The notes under the pieces are model-generated. The model ran no database searches, was not told where the DNA came from, and saw only the letters and a list, made by a program, of their open reading frames with translations. 8,159 nucleotides of DNA from Bacillota bacterium (lineage in GTDB: Bacteria > Bacillota > Sulfobacillia > JAJZYS01 > JAJYTV01): the NCBI GenBank assembly GCA_021792885.1, contig JAJYTV010000067.1, positions 1-8,159 on the forward strand, in the 5' to 3' direction. Position 1 is the first letter of the stretch; each line of letters starts with the position of its first letter. The position numbers and the translations under genes are program-made. Shown piece by piece: positions 1 to 4,861 of the stretch.

Positions 1-122
1 TCAAGCAGTACGGGCCCGAGGTGAACCTCTTCGTCGACCACAGCCAGATCCTGCAGCTCGAAGCGCTGCGTGAGGGCCTGTGGGGCACGAAGAGCCTGTG
101 GGGCCGCGTGCTGACCTACTAA
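1..122 (+). CDS. comA: Phosphosulfolactate synthase-like protein (ComA family), C-terminal end only
   Basis: Only the last 39 codons are inside the window (reading frame from base 3, stop TAA at 120-122). The start lies off the left edge. The visible peptide contains GPEVNLFVDHSQILQLEALR followed by a Trp-Gly rich end (GLWGTKSLWGRV). I recognise this from memory as the C-terminal signature of the (2R)-phospho-3-sulfolactate synthase family. That TIM-barrel enzyme adds sulfite to phosphoenolpyruvate, giving phosphosulfolactate, a precursor of sulfolactate or coenzyme M in the organisms where it has been studied. With so little sequence the family call is fair and the exact substrate is unknown. 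The next gene on the same strand begins 22 bp after the stop and has a strong ribosome binding site, so the two are probably co-transcribed. Confidence 0.7.
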   Translation, partial: KQYGPEVNLFVDHSQILQLEALREGLWGTKSLWGRVLTY

Positions 123-126
123 CGCA

Positions 127-134
127 TAAGGAGG
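127..134 (+). promoter_or_regulatory. Ribosome binding site of the OsmC-like gene
   Basis: TAAGGAGG is a full match to the anti-Shine-Dalgarno consensus. It lies only 1 nt before the ATG at 136 but 10 nt before the in-frame ATG at 145. It therefore favours 145 as the true start. Confidence 0.8.
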
Positions 135-144
135 GATGGTCTTC

Positions 145-603
145 ATGCCCGACCGCATGGTCTTCACGGTGCACTCGGCGTCGGTGGCGGGGATGCTCTC
201 GTCCCACGCGACGCAAGCGGGAACCGTCCATACGGACGAACCGCGCGCGATGGGCGGGAGCGGAGAAGGGCCGAATCCGATCGAGATGCTGCTCGCCGCC
301 TGGTCCGGCTGTATCATCGCCACCGCACGGATGGTGGCACAGGAGCATGGCGTGGATCTGGGAGCGGTCACGGCCAGCGCGGAAGGCGCGATCGATCCGC
401 GCCGCGTGCAGGGCGATCGATCCGCACAGGCGGGACTCTGCAGCGCACGCGCCGTCCTGCAGATCTCCGTCGAACAGCCCCTGCCCTGGCTGCAGGACGA
501 GGTCGAAGCGCGCTGTCCGATCAGCGGCGTGATCCGGCGGAGCGGCGCGGAGATGAAGATCGTGATCGAGCCCGCCACGAGCTGCGAGGTGGCTGCGCAC
601 TGA
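145..603 (+). CDS. OsmC/Ohr family protein (thiol-dependent peroxidase-like)
   Basis: This encodes a 152-residue protein, the usual length for the OsmC/Ohr fold. Members known in the family reduce organic or fatty-acid hydroperoxides with a reactive Cys pair in the cytoplasm. Two features support the call: the helix motif GPNPIEMLLAAWSGC, with the first conserved Cys at residue 56, and the later Cys 124 in ARCPISGVI, matching the family's CP(V/I)S motif. A third Cys at 99 and one near the end (147) are not family hallmarks. The ATG at 145 is chosen over the one at 136 because the AGGAGG at 129-134 would be only 1 nt from the latter. The gene follows the comA-like gene by 22 bp, so an operon is likely. 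Whether it is an Ohr-type peroxidase or another OsmC-branch protein cannot be told; the sequence resembles the broad YhfA/OsmC-like branch as much as classical Ohr. Confidence 0.85.
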   Translation: MPDRMVFTVHSASVAGMLSSHATQAGTVHTDEPRAMGGSGEGPNPIEMLLAAWSGCIIATARMVAQEHGVDLGAVTASAEGAIDPRRVQGDRSAQAGLCSARAVLQISVEQPLPWLQDEVEARCPISGVIRRSGAEMKIVIEPATSCEVAAH

Positions 604-616
604 GGCTACGACGGAT

Positions 617-657
617 CGCAGAGCCCCGTCCCGCGCGCTGCGGGGCGGGGCTCTGCG
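617..657. terminator. Long GC-rich hairpin between convergent genes (probable bidirectional terminator)
   Basis: Bases 617-634 and 640-657 form an 18-bp stem with a single G-U type wobble and a 5-nt loop (GCGCT). It sits 13 bp after the OsmC-like stop codon and 31 bp beyond the end of the opposing membrane-protein gene, the expected place for a shared terminator. There is no run of T after the stem on either strand, so it is not a textbook intrinsic terminator. It could instead act as an mRNA 3'-end stabiliser or a pause site. Confidence 0.65.
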
Positions 658-688
658 TCCATCGCGCAGCGGATGCGGCCCGGGGCGC

Positions 689-1624
689 TCAGCGCGAGCG
701 CGCCGACTGCGCCGCGGGGGGACGCCCAGGGTCAGTCCGGTGCGCCTGCCCGCCGGCCCAGAGCAGCAGGGCGAGCACCGGGGCGCTGTTCGGATCGGTC
801 GCCATGCCGCTGAAAAGCATGCCGAGATCTTGGCCGAACCACCAGGTCAGGGCCAGCCAGGCGAGGGTCGCCCACCGCACGGCCCGGCTGCGTGGCCACG
901 CCAAGAGGGCGATTCCGAGGCCTAGCGCAATCACGATGCTAACGGCGTTCGCCGCGATCGGACTTTCTCCGACGAGCGTCGCCATGAAACCCAAGGATTG
1001 GCGGATGAAGAGCGGCTGGGGCATCATCGCCCCCGAACCGAACGGCGAAGCCAGTCCGAGCCCCGTCCAGTAGACAGGAGAAAACTGCAGCAGGCCCCCG
1101 AGCAGGAGGGTCAGCGCAACGATCCAGGTCGCGGCGTCGACCCTGCGTCCCCGCCACCAGGAAGTCCGATCCTCGGAAAGCAGCAGCGCCGCCGCGGCAA
1201 CGTAGAGCAGCACCGAACCCGGAGCGCCCGTCAGAAATGTCGCCGTTCCCGTGAGCAGCTGGCCGAGGCCCTCGCCGAACAGCCAGACGGCCAGTCCCCA
1301 AGCGATGGACAGCCAAAGCCCCCACGTCACCAGGCGGCGGCGCGGCATCAGAAGCATCACGCCGATCAAGATCTGTACTGCGACGACGAGCCAGTTGAAC
1401 AGGACGAGGTGCGACGTCGTCAGGTGGATGGACCAATCGATCAATGCGGTAAGCCAGTGCGGCTCGCCGGATGCGGCGGGCTGCATGATCGTGCTGACCA
1501 TGTCCATCGTGAACATGCCGGGCTGCATCTGCAGGATGCCGTCCAGCAGCCAAAGCGAACCGAGACCGTACAGGAGCACCCGTCTCGGAGTCAGGTCCGT
1601 GCGCATAGTGGACTGCATGCACAT
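689..1624 (-). CDS. Multi-pass membrane protein of unknown function with an internal duplication (DoxX-like topology)
   Basis: This is a 311-residue, very hydrophobic protein with about eight predicted membrane helices (near residues 16-33, 75-94, 98-116, 133-150, 165-182, 224-243, 247-265 and 281-292). The halves repeat each other. WLLDGILQMQP (25-35) matches LLLGGLLQFSP (173-183). WLFGEGLGQLLTGTATF (114-130) matches WWFGQDLGMLFSGMATD (261-277). A helix pair with a conserved Asn (77 and 226) precedes the latter motif in each half. From memory it resembles an uncharacterised conserved membrane family with the DGxLQ and GEGLG motifs. A four-helix repeat recalls DoxX, but I see no assignable catalytic or transport residues. 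The Arg/Pro-rich tail (292-311) is cytoplasm-like. ATG at 1624 is preceded by AAGGGGAAG, though Met3 is also possible. The function is unknown. Confidence 0.88.
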   Translation of the reverse strand: MCMQSTMRTDLTPRRVLLYGLGSLWLLDGILQMQPGMFTMDMVSTIMQPAASGEPHWLTALIDWSIHLTTSHLVLFNWLVVAVQILIGVMLLMPRRRLVTWGLWLSIAWGLAVWLFGEGLGQLLTGTATFLTGAPGSVLLYVAAAALLLSEDRTSWWRGRRVDAATWIVALTLLLGGLLQFSPVYWTGLGLASPFGSGAMMPQPLFIRQSLGFMATLVGESPIAANAVSIVIALGLGIALLAWPRSRAVRWATLAWLALTWWFGQDLGMLFSGMATDPNSAPVLALLLWAGGQAHRTDPGRPPAAQSARSR

Positions 1625-1998
1625 ATCTTCCCCTTTTCGCGGCCGCCCCTTGGCTCCCTAGGAGTGTCCAAGCCAGAGCATAGACCCTCCTGCCGTAGGT
1701 CGTCAGGTGAAAAGAGCCGCAATCGGGTCAGTCATTCGCTCTCGCTTCACGCGTCCGAATGGACATCCGGTGGGCCGGGCGCCGCCCGAGGACGCAGCGA
1801 AGGATCTCCAGGGCGCCGCCACAGCACAGTCCTGCGGCAAGAGCGCGGTGGGCCGCACGGCCCCTTCATCCGCCGAATAGACCACAAGACCGCTGGTCCG
1901 AATGACCCAATCTCCCTGGCGAGCCCCGCTTCGCGCCACGGCTCATAGCGCACACAACCTCCTGCAGGCAAGGCCGACAATTATGGGAAGGTGCTTCG
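1625..1998. other. Non-coding region between divergent genes
   Basis: About 370 bp separate the minus-strand membrane-protein gene from the plus-strand hemerythrin-like remnant. I see no convincing gene here. The short open frames on either strand (for example minus 1703-1939) have no ribosome binding site or recognisable domain, and their composition fits chance in GC-rich DNA. The region holds the weak promoter candidate at 1677-1706, a small perfect hairpin (GGGCCG-CA-CGGCCC, 1850-1863) without a T-run, and a short GACC-GCT-GGTC dyad (1888-1898). No RNA gene was recognised. Confidence 0.6.
1677..1706 (-). promoter_or_regulatory. Candidate promoter of the membrane-protein gene
   Basis: On the minus strand a CTGACG box (1701-1706) and a TATGCT box (1677-1682) are separated by 18 bp and lie about 53 bp upstream of the start codon. 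Each matches the sigma-70 consensus at 4 of 6 positions. The spacer contains an imperfect dyad, GACC-N11-GGTC, which recalls the spacer operators used by MerR-type regulators, but no such regulator is visible. This is a weak prediction. Confidence 0.25.
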
Positions 1999-2332
1999 AT
2001 GGGACCGTCCTTGGCAGATGTCGTGGCGCACTACGACCTCCACGACGCGGCGCACGCCGAGATAGAGAACGGTATGGACCTGCTGTTCGCGTCCCTCGGC
2101 CAGGAGGATCGCGGGACGCCTCTGCCGATCGCCAGCGCTATGGTGGACGGATGGGAGCAGCGGGTACTGGCCCACGCGGACGCAGAGGAGCAGAACCTCT
2201 TCCCGCCGGTCCTCGACCGTTTCCCAGAGCACGCGGCGTCGATCGCCGCGCTCACGAGGGACCACTCGCTGATGCGGATTCTCGTAGACGAGTTGAAGCG
2301 GGAGCTCGGCAGCAAGGGGAAGGTCACGTCGG
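1999..2332 (+). pseudogene. Hemerythrin/HHE-domain protein, 3' truncated remnant
   Basis: ATG 1999, with AAGG 7 nt upstream, opens a frame whose first ~110 residues look like a hemerythrin-type four-helix bundle. His 11, 15 and 19 are in helix 1. The signature VLAHADAEEQNLFPP spans residues 56-70, with His59 and Glu63 as likely metal ligands. RDHSLMRILVDEL (87-99) is helix 3, with His89. Intact members bind a di-iron centre and sense or store O2 or NO, or take part in iron-sulfur repair. The fourth helix, which carries the last His/Glu ligands, is missing. From about 2325-2335 the coding signal switches to the next frame and to an unrelated transporter sequence. The formal frame runs on to a TGA at 2809-2811, antisense to nuoI, and that tail is not protein-like. 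A functional metal site is unlikely. A sequencing or assembly error at the junction could explain the frame change, but not the switch of family. Confidence 0.6.
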
Positions 2333-2528
2333 CCGCACTGGAGCATGGTCTTCCCGCTCGGCATGTACGGGGCGGCGAGCGATCTCTTCGGAAAGGCGGC
2401 CGGCCTCCCCTGGCTCACAGCGCTGGCGCGCGCCGAGATCTGGATCGCCTACACCGCCTGGGGACTCGCGTTCCTCGGAATGCTCATACACCTGTCCCGT
2501 CACGCGGTTCGCCGCGGGCCGAAGGTGA
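2333..2528 (+). pseudogene. TDT/SLAC1 (TehA-like) transporter, C-terminal remnant
   Basis: In the frame read as PHWSMVFPLGMYGAASDLFG (from 2333) the translation matches, from memory, the last helices of the tellurite-resistance/dicarboxylate transporter family, whose hallmark is W(S/G)xVFPLGMY near the C-terminus. A membrane helix follows (IWIAYTAWGLAFLGMLIHL, 2438-2494) and then a basic tail (SRHAVRRGPK). Family members of about 300-380 residues export anions such as sulfite or form anion channels. Here only ~65 residues remain, with no upstream helices. The frame has no stop where the family normally ends. It stays open to 3436, across nuoI and into nuoG antisense, although a TGA at 2526-2528 lies one frame away. 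There is no proper ribosome binding site before ATG 2345. It reads as the 3' end left after a deletion that fused it out of frame to the hemerythrin gene. Confidence 0.55.
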
Positions 2529-2620
2529 GCGATCAATCTACGGACGCAACGGCTGCTGCTGGCCCAACTCGCCCATACTCCGCCGAATCACATTCCGAGG
2601 TCCAATCTCCAGGCCCACAC
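2529..2620. other. Convergent junction after nuoI
   Basis: This stretch of about 90 bp lies between the transporter remnant and the nuoI stop. It is lower in GC than its surroundings. The only dyad I find is a weak 4-bp GAAT-CAC-ATTC (around 2585-2595). No credible terminator for the nuo operon is visible. Confidence 0.5.
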
Positions 2621-3220
2621 CTAACGCGTCTCCTCAGGCGAGGGCTCTTCCTGCCCAGGAATCTGACTCTCGACCAGCGGATACTCCATGTGCGGGCGGA
2701 ACCCGGCGCCGTAGGCCGCGATCTCCGGGCGCTGCGTCAGCCGCTCGATCCCGTAGCGGAGCGCCTGCGGATCGCGCGAATCGCTCACGAGGTCGTACTC
2801 GCGACTCATGATCAGTGCCTCTTCCGGGCACGCCTCCACGCAGAAGCCGCAGAAGATGCATCGGGTCAGGTCGATCTCGTAGCGCGACGGCGCCTTCTCG
2901 ATGCCCGGGTCCTCCACTTCCTGCGCGTCGATGCTGATGCACTGTGCGGGGCAAACCGTCTCGCAAAGGTAGCAGGCAGTGCATTTGAGCGTCCCGTCCG
3001 CGCGCCTCGTCAGGACGTGCACGCCGCGAAAGCGGCGCGAGTACGGCTTGCGCTGCTCCGGATACTGGATGGTGACGTGCTCGCGGCCGACCGTCGCGCG
3101 CACCATGTTGCGCAAGGTGACCTCCATCCCCGCCAGCGTGCCGGCCGCATCGCGAAGGACGCCGCCCTTCGCGTCTGCGGCGGCCCTGACGTCAACGACC
3201 CGCGAATCCTTCCTGGCCAT
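2621..3220 (-). CDS. nuoI: NADH-quinone oxidoreductase subunit I (NuoI, 2x[4Fe-4S])
   Basis: NuoI carries electrons through clusters N6a and N6b to the terminal cluster N2 next to the quinone site, at the membrane face of complex I. The 199-residue protein has an N-terminal stretch with an amphipathic segment (GMEVTLRNMV, 31-40) that packs on the membrane arm. Two 8Fe-ferredoxin motifs follow: C80-x2-C83-x2-C86-x3-C90 (CTACYLCETVCP) and C121-x2-C124-x2-C127-x3-C131 (CIFCGFCVEACP). All eight ligands are intact. The protein is slightly longer than the ~180 residues of E. coli or Thermus, mainly from the N-terminus and an acidic tail (EEPSPEETR). ATG 3220 is preceded at 7 nt by GGAGG (3228-3232), so the 29-bp overlap with the end of nuoG is real and suggests translational coupling. 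It is the last gene of the cluster. nuoH, which normally lies between nuoG and nuoI, is absent. Confidence 0.96.
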   Translation of the reverse strand: MARKDSRVVDVRAAADAKGGVLRDAAGTLAGMEVTLRNMVRATVGREHVTIQYPEQRKPYSRRFRGVHVLTRRADGTLKCTACYLCETVCPAQCISIDAQEVEDPGIEKAPSRYEIDLTRCIFCGFCVEACPEEALIMSREYDLVSDSRDPQALRYGIERLTQRPEIAAYGAGFRPHMEYPLVESQIPGQEEPSPEETR

Positions 3221-4844
3221 AGTGCATCCTCCCCTCCGGCGGATAGGCGATCGCGGAGCGACTCGAAAGCGTCGCGAAGGACAGTCCCTGATAGGCAGGC
3301 ACAGCCTGCGCCAGTTCGACGAAGAGGGTCTTCGGGGACGTGTCGGGACGCCGCAGCGTCACGCGCTCCAGGAGATCGGCGAGGATGGCGACGGCGCTCC
3401 TCGCCGCACCCGGGGCGCGCAAGGCTTGGCCGGTGAACTGCACCGCACCCTGATAGTTCGTGTAGGTGCCCTCCTCCTCCGCCCAGGCGGCGACGGGCAG
3501 GAGCAGCGTCGCCGCCTCGAGGAAGGGCAGCCGATGCGACGTCAGCACGACGCTGGCGGGGACGGCGCGGATCAGGCGCTCCAGGGCCCCCGCGGCCTCC
3601 GGGGACTCGTCGCCGACGAGCGGCGGATGGTAGACGAGCAGCAGCGCCGCGTAGGCATCGTGCTCGGCGGCCCTGACGTGCAGTGGCAGCCCGCCCTCCT
3701 GCGCGGCGAAGCCGAGATGGATCGCACCCATGGTGTTGGGGTGCTTGTCACGTCGGCGCAGCAGGTGATCCTCGCGGGCGTCGACGAGCTCCGGCTCGTT
3801 CCCCAGTCGGAAATCCATCGTGCGCTGCGTGAACGCCAGTTCGCCGAACCGCCTCAGCAGCAGGAGGCTTTCGTTGGTGGCGGATGCCGACCCGAGCAGG
3901 AGGGCCCGCCCCGGAACGCCCGCCCTCCCTCCGCGCAAGAGCGCGTCCGCGCGCGCGATCGCCTCGGACCAGGACAGTTCCCCGCCGTCCGCACCGCGCG
4001 GGTGCAAGAGCCGATCCTGCCCTTGTGCCTTTTCGTGGCTGAGCCGGCCTTCATCGCAGATCCAGCTTCGGTTGACGGAGGGGTTGCGCCGAGGCACCAC
4101 GCGCTCGATCTTGCCTTTGAAGTGGTCGATGCGCACGTTGCAGCCGGTGGAACAGCCTGCGCAGATGGCATCCGTGGACTCGAGGTGCCAGACGCGGCGC
4201 TTGAACCGGAAGTCTCGGGAGGTCAGGGCCCCGACCGGACAGACGTCGGCGAGGTTGCCGGCATAGGGATCTTCGAGGGCGCGATCCTCGAACGTCACGA
4301 GCTCGACCCGGTTGCCGCGGCGCACGAACTGCACTTCCGCGTATCCCGACACCTCCGCGGAGAAGCGGACGCAGCGCGAGCACATCACGCAGCGCTCCGC
4401 GTCCAGCACGATGCGCGGGCCCAAGTCGACCCGCTTGTGCTTGTGCACCTTCTCCGCCGGGTCGACGTGGCTTTCGTGCAAGCCGTAGTCGGGGTGCATG
4501 TAGAAATCTTGCAGCGAGCACTCCCCGGCCTGGTCGCAGATCGGGCAGTCCAGCGGATGGTTGACGAGGAGGAACTCCAGCACCCCGTTGACCGCCTGCG
4601 ACGCGGTGGCGCTCTCATGGGGCGAGTGCACCACCATACCGTCTGCGACGGGCGTCGCGCAGGCGACCACGGGCCGGGCGTAGCCGTCCACCTCGACGAG
4701 GCACATGCGGCAGTTCCCTTCCGGGCGAAGATCGGGATGGTAGCAGAAGCGCGGGATTTCGACGCCGAGGCGGTCGGCGGCCTGGATGACGCTCGTCCCC
4801 TGCTCCACCTCGATCTGTCGGCCGTCAATCGTCACGAGCGGCAT
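3192..4844 (-). CDS. nuoG: NADH-quinone oxidoreductase subunit G (NuoG), compact form
   Basis: NuoG relays electrons from NuoF/NuoE to NuoI in the peripheral arm. Ligand sets are visible for four clusters. The [2Fe-2S] N1b set is C34, C45, C48 and C62. The His-coordinated N5 set is H96, C100, C103 and C109 (HPLDCPICDQAGEC). The N4 set is C152, C155, C158 and C202. The off-path N7 set is C228, C231, C235 and C263 (CAGCSTGC...WICDEGR). The molybdopterin-oxidoreductase-like part then follows in reduced form, ending in the typical EEEGTYTNYQGAVQ segment (456-469). The total is 550 residues, against about 670-910 in well-known NuoG/Nqo3/NDUFS1 proteins. The shortening lies in the middle of the C-terminal domain, with both ends recognisable, so it is probably natural rather than a frameshift. 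ATG 4844 has AGGAGG (4853-4858) 8 nt upstream. The gene starts 17 bp after nuoF and overlaps nuoI by 29 bp. Confidence 0.95.
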   Translation of the reverse strand: MPLVTIDGRQIEVEQGTSVIQAADRLGVEIPRFCYHPDLRPEGNCRMCLVEVDGYARPVVACATPVADGMVVHSPHESATASQAVNGVLEFLLVNHPLDCPICDQAGECSLQDFYMHPDYGLHESHVDPAEKVHKHKRVDLGPRIVLDAERCVMCSRCVRFSAEVSGYAEVQFVRRGNRVELVTFEDRALEDPYAGNLADVCPVGALTSRDFRFKRRVWHLESTDAICAGCSTGCNVRIDHFKGKIERVVPRRNPSVNRSWICDEGRLSHEKAQGQDRLLHPRGADGGELSWSEAIARADALLRGGRAGVPGRALLLGSASATNESLLLLRRFGELAFTQRTMDFRLGNEPELVDAREDHLLRRRDKHPNTMGAIHLGFAAQEGGLPLHVRAAEHDAYAALLLVYHPPLVGDESPEAAGALERLIRAVPASVVLTSHRLPFLEAATLLLPVAAWAEEEGTYTNYQGAVQFTGQALRAPGAARSAVAILADLLERVTLRRPDTSPKTLFVELAQAVPAYQGLSFATLSSRSAIAYPPEGRMHYGQEGFAGR

Positions 4845-4852
4845 GCTGCATC

Positions 4853-4858
4853 CCTCCT
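4853..4858 (-). promoter_or_regulatory. Ribosome binding site of nuoG
   Basis: AGGAGG lies 8 nt before ATG 4844. It settles the start, because the frame is open far upstream antiparallel to nuoF coding sequence and another, out-of-frame ATG (4849-4851) lies nearby. Confidence 0.8.
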
Positions 4859-4861
4859 CGC

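Noticed and set aside
1..600. Minus-strand 199-codon frame opposite the comA-like and OsmC genes
   Set aside because: It overlaps two better supported genes, has an Arg/His/Gly-rich translation, and shows no ribosome binding site or recognisable motif.
1850..1863. Perfect palindrome GGGCCG-CA-CGGCCC as a terminator
   Set aside because: Short stem, no T-run and no gene ending nearby. Such palindromes are common at this GC content.
1724..1908. Possible inverted repeat: GGGTCAGTCATTCG near 1725-1738 against CGAATGACCC at 1899-1908
   Set aside because: Only 7 bases pair without a gap across about 160 bp. This is too weak to claim an element boundary or operator pair.
1703..1939. Minus-strand frame of 78 codons (GTG start) in the non-coding region
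   Set aside because: No Shine-Dalgarno, no domain, and a competing frame (1747-1980) of equal quality overlaps it. Treated as chance.
1999..2811. Full-length 270-residue hemerythrin protein in a single frame
   Set aside because: After about residue 110 the translation becomes Arg/Pro-rich and non-protein-like, while another frame shows transporter motifs. The last ~190 bp are antisense to nuoI.
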